Source: Ignavibacterium sp037440165
Lineage (GTDB): Bacteria; Bacteroidota; Ignavibacteria; Ignavibacteriales; Ignavibacteriaceae
DNA length: 64,000 bases
Reading direction: 5' to 3'
Assembly (NCBI RefSeq): GCF_037440165.1
Contig: NZ_JBBIUQ010000014.1
Span: 20,177-84,176, forward strand
The position numbers and the translations under genes are program-made. Shown here piece after piece: positions 35,666-44,345 of this stretch (its first letter is position 1; every line of letters begins with the position of its first letter). The notes beneath the pieces were generated by a model, which was not told where the DNA came from, searched no databases, and saw only the letters and a program-made list of their open reading frames with translations.

Positions 35666-38065
35666 CTAACGAATCAATATCATTTTTTTAGTTGCTGCAA
35701 ATTCACCAGCTGTGAGGCGATAAAAATAAACTCCGCTTGCGAGATTTCCTGCATCAAATTCAAATTCATATTCACCTTGCGGAAGAATCTGATTATCAAC
35801 TAATCTTGCAATTTCTGAACCGAGTGTATCATAAATTTTAAGCGTTACATAATTCGTTTCAGGAATTACAAATTTTATTCTTGTTGCCGGATTAAAAGGA
35901 TTGGGATAATTCTGTTCGAGACGATACGACAAATCAAGATAATCTTCATCTTCCACACTTACCGGAGATTTAGTCTTAAATCTCCAGATAGTTGACCAAT
36001 TACTTCTTCCATATTGATTTATTGCCTTTATGCGCCAGAAGTAAAATGTATTTTGCAGCAATCCACTGATGTGATAAGTTGTATCGCTAACAATCGTATC
36101 AACTACAATTGTATTTTGTGCAAAGTCTAATCCTCGTGCAACCATCAGCTGATACGATTGTGCAGCCGTAGTTGAAAACCAATACAAAATTGTATCAGTT
36201 GGGATTTCACCAGTGTTGTTCGGTGGATAGTATAAAGTTGGTGGCTGAGGGAATCCTGTTGTAAAAGAATATACAGGTGAAAAATTACTTGCACCGCCAG
36301 CATTAGAAGAGTTAACTCGCCAGTAATATGTTGTTAATCCTTCCAAACCTGTTATTACTTTGAACGAATCAGCCAATCCTGATTGATCTAAAATTATTCC
36401 TGATGAAAATGTTGGCTCAGTAGATACCTGAATTCTGAATGAAGAAGTCAGATCAGGATAATTCCAGATTAATGTAACCGTGTCTCTCTGATTTGAAGCT
36501 CCATTTGAGGGCGACAACAAAGTTGGAACTGCAGGAGGAGCAACATATAAAATGTTGCTTATCTGACTTTCATTGTAATTTCTATCAAGTGCAGTAACAA
36601 CAAAGTAATAAGGACCTGCCGGATTTGGTGGTTCACCCGGAATGCTTTGTTTGAAAAATTCCACACCAAGAATCTTTGAAGAATTTTCTAAATCACCCGG
36701 CTGAATGTTAGAAGTTTCAAACCGATAAACTACATAACGCATTGCGGTATCACCATCACTTGCTGTAAGAGGAACATCCCATTTCAATCCTGCTTGACCA
36801 TTTGCAAGTTTTTCGAACCTGAGATTTCTCGGCGGGTTGGGTGCAATTACATCTTTCCAATTCATAACGGGAAGAATTGCCGGATAACGATAAAGATCAT
36901 TTTTAAGTGTATCTGTTACACCTTTGAAATTTGAGACAAAACTTTTTGCTCTGAAGAAAACTCCTCCGCGAACTTTAGGATTTGCTCTGTCAAATCTTAT
37001 TTGGTTAGGAATTTCACTTGCGGTCCAGTTACCGCTGCCGGGATCAACCCGATAAAGAGCATGTCCGGGATAATAATGTCTTCCATAAACAAAAACAGAA
37101 TCTCCCCACCAGGGTTGAAGTTTCGCATAATCTTGTCCACCGCCAAAAGGCCAGTAAAGCTGCGGTGTTAAGTAGTCAATTGATTGTGCACGAAGCCAAG
37201 CAAGTGCATCTGCATAAATTATTGCATAAGCATCCATTCCTGTTATTCCGGGTGGATAACCTGGTCTCCATATTCCAAAAGGACTTATTCCAAATTTAAC
37301 CCAAGGTTTTATTGATTGAATTCTGTTATTAACCTGTGCAATCATAATATTAACATTATCACGACGCCAGTCTTCTTTGTTTGTAAATCCTCTTGGGTCA
37401 GCAGCAAATGCTGAATCATCAAGTGCATTGTTTGTAGCATTAGCTGTCATATTGTTAGGTGGATAAGGATAGAAATAATCATCGAAGTGAACACCATCAA
37501 CATCATAACGACTTACCACATCATATATAACATCTGAAATATAATTTCTTACTTCCTGTAAACCGGGATTAAGAAATCTAAAATTTCCAATTCTCAATAC
37601 CCAATTTGGATGAGCATTAACAACATGATTCGGCGCAAGAGGATAGCTGCCGACACTTCTTTCAGCGCGGTATGGATTGAACCAGGCATGAAGCTCCATT
37701 CCTCTTTTGTGTGCTTCTTCAATCCAGTACTCCAGCGGATCAAAATATGGATAAGGCGGATTACCTTGAGAACCTGTTAACCAATACGACCACGGATCAT
37801 AAGCTGAGCTGTAAAGCGCATCGCATTCGGTTCTGATTTGAAAAATTATTGTGTTAATTCCGGCACTTTTCAATTGATCCAATAAAGTGATTGCTTCCTG
37901 CTGCTTTTGTGCAGTAGAAATTGTTGGAGAAGATGGCCAATCAAGATTTGTAACTGTTGCAGCCCAAGCAGCACGTAATTCACGCTTTGGTGGATTGGAT
38001 TGTGAAAATGTTATTCCTGATTGAAGAACTAAAACTGATAGTAAAAGGTATGATAAATAATTCAT
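35666..38065 (-). CDS. Secreted GHL10 (DUF187/DigH-like) glycoside hydrolase with FN3 and T9SS domains
   Basis: Protein of 799 residues with a signal peptide (ends TFSQ), a GHL10 TIM-barrel (about 28-400: RELRAAWAATVTNLDWPS, NTIIFQIRTECDALY, GMELHAWFNPYRAE, VDGVHFDDYFYPYP, KFGISPFGIWRPG), three fibronectin-III-like domains (about 415-700) and a C-terminal sorting domain with NYPNPFNPATRIKF. The family includes E. coli DigH (YddW), reported to cut peptide-free peptidoglycan glycan strands. With the amidase-like lipoprotein next to it, a role in degrading denuded murein is plausible but inferred. It ends at a strong terminator. Confidence 0.88.
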   Translation of the reverse strand: MNYLSYLLLSVLVLQSGITFSQSNPPKRELRAAWAATVTNLDWPSSPTISTAQKQQEAITLLDQLKSAGINTIIFQIRTECDALYSSAYDPWSYWLTGSQGNPPYPYFDPLEYWIEEAHKRGMELHAWFNPYRAERSVGSYPLAPNHVVNAHPNWVLRIGNFRFLNPGLQEVRNYISDVIYDVVSRYDVDGVHFDDYFYPYPPNNMTANATNNALDDSAFAADPRGFTNKEDWRRDNVNIMIAQVNNRIQSIKPWVKFGISPFGIWRPGYPPGITGMDAYAIIYADALAWLRAQSIDYLTPQLYWPFGGGQDYAKLQPWWGDSVFVYGRHYYPGHALYRVDPGSGNWTASEIPNQIRFDRANPKVRGGVFFRAKSFVSNFKGVTDTLKNDLYRYPAILPVMNWKDVIAPNPPRNLRFEKLANGQAGLKWDVPLTASDGDTAMRYVVYRFETSNIQPGDLENSSKILGVEFFKQSIPGEPPNPAGPYYFVVTALDRNYNESQISNILYVAPPAVPTLLSPSNGASNQRDTVTLIWNYPDLTSSFRIQVSTEPTFSSGIILDQSGLADSFKVITGLEGLTTYYWRVNSSNAGGASNFSPVYSFTTGFPQPPTLYYPPNNTGEIPTDTILYWFSTTAAQSYQLMVARGLDFAQNTIVVDTIVSDTTYHISGLLQNTFYFWRIKAINQYGRSNWSTIWRFKTKSPVSVEDEDYLDLSYRLEQNYPNPFNPATRIKFVIPETNYVTLKIYDTLGSEIARLVDNQILPQGEYEFEFDAGNLASGVYFYRLTAGEFAATKKMILIR

Positions 38066-38198
38066 TGGTTTTACCGATTTGTTTCAAAAATTTCTAATCA
38101 AATTTAAGAAATGTGGGATGAATTCGAAACCAAAAAAAGTTAAAGAAGTTTTTTGATTCGGATAGTTGTTATTTCTTAAGTGTCATCAATTGAAAAAT

Positions 38199-38475
38199 TT
38201 ATTTCATCATTACACACTTCTTTGTTGAAATGAGATTGCCTGCCGTAATCTGATAGAAATAGACTCAGCTTGATAATTTTTCACTTTTGAGTAAAAACTC
38301 ATAAATATCAGCAGGTTTTATTTCGTTTAAAACAGTCGGAACTTCTCTTTCTGTGATATCTTAAAGTTTTTATCTCACATTTTCTCTTGCAGGAATTTCG
38401 AATTTAATTTTTGCTCTGCTGTAATTTTCTAACTATCATCTTGACCAATTACAAGATTCTGAAGTGATTGTCAAT
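38199..38475 (-). pseudogene. Remnant of a T9SS sorting domain
   Basis: The 580-bp gap between 38066 and 38645 holds a decayed sorting domain. In the minus strand, allowing stop codons, it reads KIKFEIPARENV, then a damaged stretch, then TVLNEIKPADIYEF, and finally VYFYQITAGNLISTKK followed by VMMK and a stop at 38199-38201. A TGA replaces the usual Gly codon of the SGVYFYQ motif and further stops precede it. Upstream (about 38440-38475) traces of the QNYPNPFNP region are unrecognisable. No functional product is expected. The rest of the gap to 38600 shows nothing else. Confidence 0.7.
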
Positions 38476-38604
38476 TTATTAAATCATTACTAAATGTGTA
38501 ATAAAGAATATTATCAGAAGGTCTGGTGAATACTAAAAGGTATTTTTCGTTTTTAAGTTTTAATAATTGAAATAATTTTATTTGCCGTTTGTCATTATAG
38601 TAAT

Positions 38605-38631
38605 GTAGCACAGATCAATTATCTGTGCTAC
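38605..38631. repeat. Perfect 11-bp inverted repeat, hairpin element
   Basis: GTAGCACAGAT, loop CAATT, ATCTGTGCTAC. It lies 15 bp beyond the stop of the metalloprotease gene on the minus strand and has no T-tract, so it may serve as a weak transcript end or be one more dispersed palindrome. Confidence 0.6.
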
Positions 38632-38645
38632 ATATTTGTAGGAAC

Positions 38646-41186
38646 TTATTTTATCAGAACCATCTTTTTGCTTGCAGAAAAACTTCCTGCCGAAAGTTTA
38701 TATACATACATTCCGCTTGGAATATTCGAAGCATCAAATTCAATTTTGTAAACACCGGCTTCACGGTATTCGTTAACTAAAGTAACTACTTCGTTTCCAA
38801 GCATATCAAATACTTTCAAAGTAACAAAATTGTTCGCTCCGCTCGGAATGACAAACTCTATCACAGTTGTTGGATTAAAGGGATTGGGATAATTCTGCTC
38901 GAGTGAAAATTCTGTTGGTAATCCAACTTCAACCTGAACAACATTCAGATATTTGAAAGTGCCGTCATAATCAGTTTGCTTAAGTCTGTAATAATATGTA
39001 CCTGATTGAACTGATTTATCCAGATATGAATAAGCTGTAGGTTCTGTAGTTGTCCCTTTACCACCAACAAATCCTATTTCAGAAAAATTCTCGCTGTCAG
39101 TTCCTCTTTCAATCGTAAATCCAGCATTATTGGTTTCAGTTGCTGTAATCCAGTTTAATAAAACACCATCCTTTATTAACTCCGCTGTGAAAGATACAAG
39201 TTCAACAGGTATTGCATTTTCAATTGTGAAGTTAAAATTCGAAATGTCAAAGAAAACATTTCCTGCTGCTTCAACTTTAATTCTTGCAGTGGTGGTTGGA
39301 TTATCTGGCAATGTAACTAGCTCTGAACCATCGTTTGGAGTATTTGCAGTTAAAATAAATGGATATGTCTGTCCGCCATCAACAGAAAGAAGAAGATTTA
39401 CATTAGTACAATTAACAGGTGCAATATTAGTGTTGGAAACATTCCAAGTTATTGTTTGTTGTGATAGTCCGGGCCAGCTTACATTAGTGTTAGGAGAAGT
39501 AACGGTAAACGGTCCTGAGTTGCCATCTACCTGGAATTGCATCTGAGCATAATTAACTCCTCCTCCTGCTGGTCTGTTATCTCTTGCAACTAAACGGAAT
39601 GTTAAAGTTCTTGCATAAGCGGGAAGTATTTCTCCCATTACTTGCGTATTACTTAATAAAGAAGAAAGTTTTGGAAAAGTTCTTGTTGGAGATGGCACCG
39701 GATTAAACACTCTGAAAATCGGAGCATTACCTGAAGGCGAGTTTGGATGACCTGCAGGCCCAAGATCAAATTCTTCCCAGCTGTATGTAAGAGCATCACC
39801 ATCTGGATCAGTTGCTGAACCGGTTAAAGCAAAAGGAGTACTTTTCGGAATATAAAATCCTCCGGTTGGTACTGTTACAGTCGGAGCAGAATTTCCAGTA
39901 CTGGTGATTTGAGCACAACTGTTACCACTTCCAAAATTTGTATAACTGACAATTTCAGCAAAGTTAACAACATGGAAATATGGATCACTGTTATTCTGAA
40001 GATTTTGGGGAGAGCAAATTCCCGCATAAGCCATAATTGTGGAACCACTTCCCGGCTCATAAGCAGTTGAAGCATTTCTGTTTCCACCTGAACAGGCACC
40101 GGCATTTCCATTAAAGGAATGGTTTCCGCCAAATTGATGGCCAATTTCGTGTGCAACATAATCAATATCAAAAGGATCGCCGATTGGAGCAGGTGAACCA
40201 GTTACTCCTCTTGCTTTTAATCCGGCAACACAAACAACCCCAAGATAAGCAACTCCACCTCCACCAGTACTGAAAACATGTCCAATATCATAATTTGCAT
40301 TTCCGATATAATTATCAATGGTAGTTTGATTCTGACCTAACATTGTCGAACCGTTATTATTTGTGTAAGGATCAGTTGATGCATTCAGAAATATTAAAGT
40401 ATCATTGTTAGGAATCAAAACCATTCTCACAGCTAAATCAGTTTCATAAACACCAACAACACGATTTACTGTTGTTACCACTGCAGCCATTACTAAAGGT
40501 TTGGTTCCACCATGAAAAGCTGAATATTCACCTGTGGTTGCAACTGCTAATCTGTAAGTTCTTAACTGTGGTCCGGTTGGAGTGAACAATTTATTTTCTT
40601 TCAGATAATTTAATTCCTGCTGTCTTGATTCATCACTAATTACTTCACAATCAAACAGTGCATTTTCTTTAATATAATCTCTCGAGTAATATGAAATGTA
40701 ATTCTCTGTATCACCTTTGCTGTAAGGATCAATAAATACTCTGCCGTTTGGTGAAAGAATCATTGCGTGGAAACCTTGGGGTGTATAATCAAAGCGGCAA
40801 ACTGCATAAGGATCAGTAATTCCCTTTGCTAAATATGTTTTTATCTCAGGATATTTGGCTGCCAATTCAGGAGCCATTACAGGTGATTCAACAAACATAA
40901 ATTTTTGTAATTCACCATCAGGCATCGGAAGTTCAATTTCAATTGTCCTTTGTGGAATAAAACTATTGCTTTCCATTGGCGCCTGACTTAAAAGATTTAT
41001 CAAAGCATTCTTGTTAAGTGAAAATGTTTTGTAAGCTTGAGGTATTATTACCCTTTCACCTCTCAGAACAATTTCTGTTTCTTGTTTTTCGGTCCAGATA
41101 TTTTCCTGGGGGAAAATTGAGGGTGAAATGAAGAAATGGAAAGAAAACAAAATTGCAATACCGAATAAGGAAAATTTTATTTTCAT
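38646..41186 (-). CDS. Secreted reprolysin-like (M12B) zinc metalloprotease with T9SS domain
   Basis: Protein of 846 residues with a signal peptide, a propeptide-like N-terminal region, and a metzincin catalytic domain with the extended zinc site HEIGHQFGGNH (about residue 345) and a later Met-turn-like SGSTIMAYAGIC. Cadherin/FN3-like beta domains follow (SATDPDGDALTYSWE; ITWNVSN), then the IPVELVSF linker and a sorting domain with NYPNPFNPTTVIEF ending KKMVLIK. A CAGGAGC ribosome-binding site precedes the ATG. Between strands of the sorting domain the residues IPSGANNF are encoded by a palindromic-repeat sequence at 38831-38852 in place of the usual short loop. Confidence 0.9.
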   Translation of the reverse strand: MKIKFSLFGIAILFSFHFFISPSIFPQENIWTEKQETEIVLRGERVIIPQAYKTFSLNKNALINLLSQAPMESNSFIPQRTIEIELPMPDGELQKFMFVESPVMAPELAAKYPEIKTYLAKGITDPYAVCRFDYTPQGFHAMILSPNGRVFIDPYSKGDTENYISYYSRDYIKENALFDCEVISDESRQQELNYLKENKLFTPTGPQLRTYRLAVATTGEYSAFHGGTKPLVMAAVVTTVNRVVGVYETDLAVRMVLIPNNDTLIFLNASTDPYTNNNGSTMLGQNQTTIDNYIGNANYDIGHVFSTGGGGVAYLGVVCVAGLKARGVTGSPAPIGDPFDIDYVAHEIGHQFGGNHSFNGNAGACSGGNRNASTAYEPGSGSTIMAYAGICSPQNLQNNSDPYFHVVNFAEIVSYTNFGSGNSCAQITSTGNSAPTVTVPTGGFYIPKSTPFALTGSATDPDGDALTYSWEEFDLGPAGHPNSPSGNAPIFRVFNPVPSPTRTFPKLSSLLSNTQVMGEILPAYARTLTFRLVARDNRPAGGGVNYAQMQFQVDGNSGPFTVTSPNTNVSWPGLSQQTITWNVSNTNIAPVNCTNVNLLLSVDGGQTYPFILTANTPNDGSELVTLPDNPTTTARIKVEAAGNVFFDISNFNFTIENAIPVELVSFTAELIKDGVLLNWITATETNNAGFTIERGTDSENFSEIGFVGGKGTTTEPTAYSYLDKSVQSGTYYYRLKQTDYDGTFKYLNVVQVEVGLPTEFSLEQNYPNPFNPTTVIEFVIPSGANNFVTLKVFDMLGNEVVTLVNEYREAGVYKIEFDASNIPSGMYVYKLSAGSFSASKKMVLIK
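38831..38852. repeat. REP-like palindromic sequence inserted in frame in a sorting domain
   Basis: Contains TCGCTCCGCTCGGAATGACA, 19 of 20 bases identical to the sequence at 60100-60119 in an unrelated domain of another gene, and related at its ends (GGAATGAC) to the intergenic palindrome at 18061-18098. In the reading frame it encodes VIPSGAN. Confidence 0.65.
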
Positions 41187-41260
41187 ATTTGCTCCTGTGA
41201 TTGTTGGATTATTGAATACTTTTCAAAGTTAAAAAAATATTACTACTGTTCAAAAAAAAA

Positions 41261-42580
41261 TTAATTGTATCCGAAGGTGGAAACCAAAAGACCTTCTCTG
41301 CTGTAGGTTTTACTTCGCTGAAGATTTCCGTCTATATAATATTCTTCCTTCATCAATGAACCATCATCATAATAAACCTTTGTCCAGCCCTGTAGTATTC
41401 CATTCAAATAGTTTTCAATTTTTTCCAAAGCACCGTTCTGATAATAAGTACTTCTTCTTCCTTCACGTTTACCGTTTTCAATGATCTCTTCTGATTTCAG
41501 TATTCCGTTGGAATGATATGTCTTGAATTGTCCGACCTGAACATCTTCAACATAATTTGCGATTGTAGCGAGATTACCGTTTTGATGATAGGTAACCTGA
41601 GTTCCATTTTTTCTTCCGTTTTCATAAATCGTTTCTGATTTTAATGTTCCGTCTTCATAGTATTCTTTTTCGTTTCCGATTTTAATTCCATCAACATAGT
41701 CGCTGCTGACTTTAACCACTCCGTTTTCGTAAAATTGAAATGACCTTCCGTTTAGAACATTTTTCTTGAAACTGTATTCATAATTCAGAAATCCTGATTC
41801 GTAGTAAATTTTCATAAAACCATCTTTAACCTGATCAACAATATAAGTTTCATCTTTGATGAAGCCAGAAGGAAATTTTGTTCTAATAACTTCTTCCTTT
41901 GATTCAACTTTTCCTTTGTAATCATATCTTTCACGATTAACCAATTCATCATTTACATAGAAATCTTTTACACGCAAAGTTTTCATTTTATCATAAATGT
42001 AAACATTGCCTTCGAGTTTATCATCTACAAAATATGCTTCAAGTGCTAATGATTTATCATCGTGATAAATTTTTGTAGTTCCGTGAAGTTTTCCATCAAC
42101 AAATTTCTTTTCCACTTCAACATTGCCGTTTGGATAAAAAGTTTTTGAAATTCCCTGAAGAACACCATTAACATAATTCCATTCGCCCTGTTTCTCGCCG
42201 GTTTTGTAATAAGTGTAAGTGATTCCTTGCAGCACACCGTTTTCATAATTCTGTTCAGCCCAGAGCTCGCCGGTTTCATAATACCATTTAGAAATTCCCT
42301 CTCGAAGTCCGTTTCTATAATTCCATTCTATCTGAACTATTCCATCAGGAGAATACCAGACAGAAATTCCTTCTTCTTTACCATCAACAAAATTCCATTC
42401 CTTCCAGAGTTTTCCTGTTGGATAATATTCTTTATACTTTCCGTCAAGTTTGTCATGAACATATTCACCTTCAGTTTTAATTTTTCCATCAGAGAAATAT
42501 GTTCTGCGGATTTCTTTTTGTTGTGCTATACTGAATTGCACAATAAATAACACTAAAATTATCAGAACATTTTTATTCAT
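41261..42580 (-). CDS. Secreted MORN_2 (YwqK-like) repeat protein
   Basis: Protein of about 439 residues with a signal peptide (LIILVLFIVQFSIAQ) followed by about 16-18 imperfect 23-24-residue repeats of the MORN variant type, e.g. GISKWYYETGELWAEQNYENG and GTQVTYHQNGNLATIANYVED. The ATG at 42580 is preferred because it starts directly before the hydrophobic signal; an ATG at 42613 is in frame. Database names often call such proteins YwqK-family antitoxins, but nothing here supports a toxin-antitoxin role. The repeat may be a beta-ladder surface protein. DAHP synthase lies just upstream on the same strand. Confidence 0.82.
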   Translation of the reverse strand: MNKNVLIILVLFIVQFSIAQQKEIRRTYFSDGKIKTEGEYVHDKLDGKYKEYYPTGKLWKEWNFVDGKEEGISVWYSPDGIVQIEWNYRNGLREGISKWYYETGELWAEQNYENGVLQGITYTYYKTGEKQGEWNYVNGVLQGISKTFYPNGNVEVEKKFVDGKLHGTTKIYHDDKSLALEAYFVDDKLEGNVYIYDKMKTLRVKDFYVNDELVNRERYDYKGKVESKEEVIRTKFPSGFIKDETYIVDQVKDGFMKIYYESGFLNYEYSFKKNVLNGRSFQFYENGVVKVSSDYVDGIKIGNEKEYYEDGTLKSETIYENGRKNGTQVTYHQNGNLATIANYVEDVQVGQFKTYHSNGILKSEEIIENGKREGRRSTYYQNGALEKIENYLNGILQGWTKVYYDDGSLMKEEYYIDGNLQRSKTYSREGLLVSTFGYN

Positions 42581-42669
42581 TAAACTTTTGCTTAAAATTT
42601 TGGTAACAAACATAACTTTTATCTTTTGACTTTAAAATGAAATTATCAGGATTAGATATCTGAGATGAA

Positions 42670-43683
42670 TTAAATTCTTCTTCCGATTATTTCTGCAATT
42701 GCTTTAATCTGCTTCATCACTTCATCAAATTGTTTAGGAAGAAGTGCCTGTGGTCCGTCTGATAAAGCATTATCAGGATCGTGATGGACTTCAACCATCA
42801 ACACATCAGTTCCTGCAGCAACTGCCGCACGAGCCATTGGAATAATTTTATCGCGATAACCAATTGCATGAGAAGGATCAGCACAAACTGGTAAATGAGT
42901 TTTTTCTTTTACACTCACAATTGCTGAAACATCAAAAGTATTTCTTAGTGTTGTATCAAATGTTCGAATCCCACGCTCACATATTATTACATTCGGATTT
43001 CCACCAGCAAGAATGTATTCAGCCGACATAAGCCATTCATCTATTGTAGCTGACATTCCACGCTTCAGCATTACAGGTTTTTTTGAAGTGCCAAGTAACT
43101 TCAGCAGCGGATAGTTATACATATTTCTTGAACCTACCTGAAAAATATCTGTGTATTTTTCAATCAACTCGAAATGTGAAGGTTCAATTATCTCTGTAAT
43201 CACAGCAAGACCGGATGTATCTCCCGCTTGTCTTAAAAGTTTTAATCCTTCTTCACCCAAACCCTGAAATGAATAAGGAGATGTGCGAGGTTTGAATGCT
43301 CCGCCTCTCAGAATTTTAGCACCGGATTTTTTCACAATCTCAGCAAGTTTCATTATCTGATGTTCACTTTCAACAGAACACGGTCCTGCAATCACAACAA
43401 TTTCATCTGCACCGATTGTAATATCATTGATCCTGATTAGCGTTTTATCAGCTTTGAATCTTTTACTGGCAAGTTTATATGGCTCTGTTATTCTGAAAAC
43501 ATCAACTACACCTTCGAGCATTTTAACTTTTCTGATATCAAATCCGGGCTGAACTCCCAAAGCACCAAGAATAATGTACTTCTCACCGGTTGACCTATGA
43601 ACATCAAAACCGAATTTGTTTAATTCATCTATGATCTTTTCTACTTTAAGCTGTGGTAAATTTTTATCAACAACTACGACCAA
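42670..43683 (-). CDS. aroF: 3-deoxy-7-phosphoheptulonate (DAHP) synthase, AroF type with ferredoxin-like domain
   Basis: First enzyme of the shikimate pathway, condensing phosphoenolpyruvate with erythrose-4-phosphate. The 337-residue protein has the N-terminal ferredoxin-like (regulatory) domain of the Thermotoga/Bacillus type (residues 1-70, VVDKNLPQLKVEKIIDEL) and the type I-beta barrel: AGPCSVESEHQ, KPRTSPYSFQGLGEEGL, QVGSRNMYNYPLL, KRGMSATIDEW and ADPSHAIGYRD. The extra domain usually confers feedback inhibition by aromatic amino acids. It follows mutS and the DUF1684 gene. Its pathway supplies chorismate to menF at the other end of the window. Confidence 0.95.
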   Translation of the reverse strand: MVVVVDKNLPQLKVEKIIDELNKFGFDVHRSTGEKYIILGALGVQPGFDIRKVKMLEGVVDVFRITEPYKLASKRFKADKTLIRINDITIGADEIVVIAGPCSVESEHQIMKLAEIVKKSGAKILRGGAFKPRTSPYSFQGLGEEGLKLLRQAGDTSGLAVITEIIEPSHFELIEKYTDIFQVGSRNMYNYPLLKLLGTSKKPVMLKRGMSATIDEWLMSAEYILAGGNPNVIICERGIRTFDTTLRNTFDVSAIVSVKEKTHLPVCADPSHAIGYRDKIIPMARAAVAAGTDVLMVEVHHDPDNALSDGPQALLPKQFDEVMKQIKAIAEIIGRRI

Positions 43684-43709
43684 TTTTTACTCCTTCTTTA
43701 TAACAATTA

Positions 43710-44345
43710 TTATCTGAATCTTTTCTCACCTGCTTTTACTTCAACAGGAAGTGAATCTTTGTCAGTCGGCTTAGGACAATTAAATAAATCACTATAAGCA
43801 CAAAGTGGATTTGTAGCTTTGTTCAAATCAATGGTGTATTCAAAATCATCATCCATATTTTTTTCAAATACCAGATATCTTCCGTTTTCGTAAGTTTCTT
43901 TTCCGTTGGTTGCATCCTTGAACCAGATATTATAAACTTTAAATCCTTCCGGAGTGGTAATATGATAAAGATAGAGTTTGTATTGCTCACCTTTGTAATT
44001 GAGTTTAAAATATCCGTATCGAAGATATTTTTTTGAAGTGCCTTTTGTGCCAAAAATATCAACTGAATCCGGTTTGTCTATTCTAAATAACTTTGATTTA
44101 AATATGAAATCCGGATTTGGTTCATAGAATTTTAACGGTTCATATTTAATTGATGTATCAATCAAAAAAGGTGATGACTTGGCATTATATTGCATCTGCC
44201 AGTTTCTGTCTGCTCTTTCCTGCTCAAGCTGAGTCAGGTAAGCTTTTGTCAATTCAGTTTTCTTTTCATCTGAACAGTTCGAACCTGTAAATAGAAAGAA
44301 TAAAATTGTGACAATACTTAATACATATTTGAAGTGTCTAGTCAT
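43710..44345 (-). CDS. DUF1684 lipoprotein
   Basis: Protein of 211 residues. The ATG at 44345 overlaps the mutS stop by 8 bp and directly precedes the lipoprotein signal (LSIVTILFFLFTGSNCSD, lipobox Cys), so it is preferred over the in-frame ATG at 44372. The DUF1684 core is clear: SPFLIDTSIKYEPLKFY, KYLRYGYFKLNYKGEQYKL, LYHITTPEGFKVYNIWFKDATN, and the C-terminal NPLCAYSDLFNCPKP with two cysteines. Function of the family is not known. It sits between mutS and aroF. Confidence 0.87.
   Translation of the reverse strand: MTRHFKYVLSIVTILFFLFTGSNCSDEKKTELTKAYLTQLEQERADRNWQMQYNAKSSPFLIDTSIKYEPLKFYEPNPDFIFKSKLFRIDKPDSVDIFGTKGTSKKYLRYGYFKLNYKGEQYKLYLYHITTPEGFKVYNIWFKDATNGKETYENGRYLVFEKNMDDDFEYTIDLNKATNPLCAYSDLFNCPKPTDKDSLPVEVKAGEKRFR

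Noticed and set aside
41261..42580. MORN_2 protein as a toxin-antitoxin antitoxin
   Set aside because: It has a signal peptide and many repeats, and no toxin gene is adjacent; the name is a database habit.
42961..42985. TTCGAATCC text resembling a tRNA T-loop
   Set aside because: It lies inside the DAHP synthase gene and no cloverleaf can be drawn around it.
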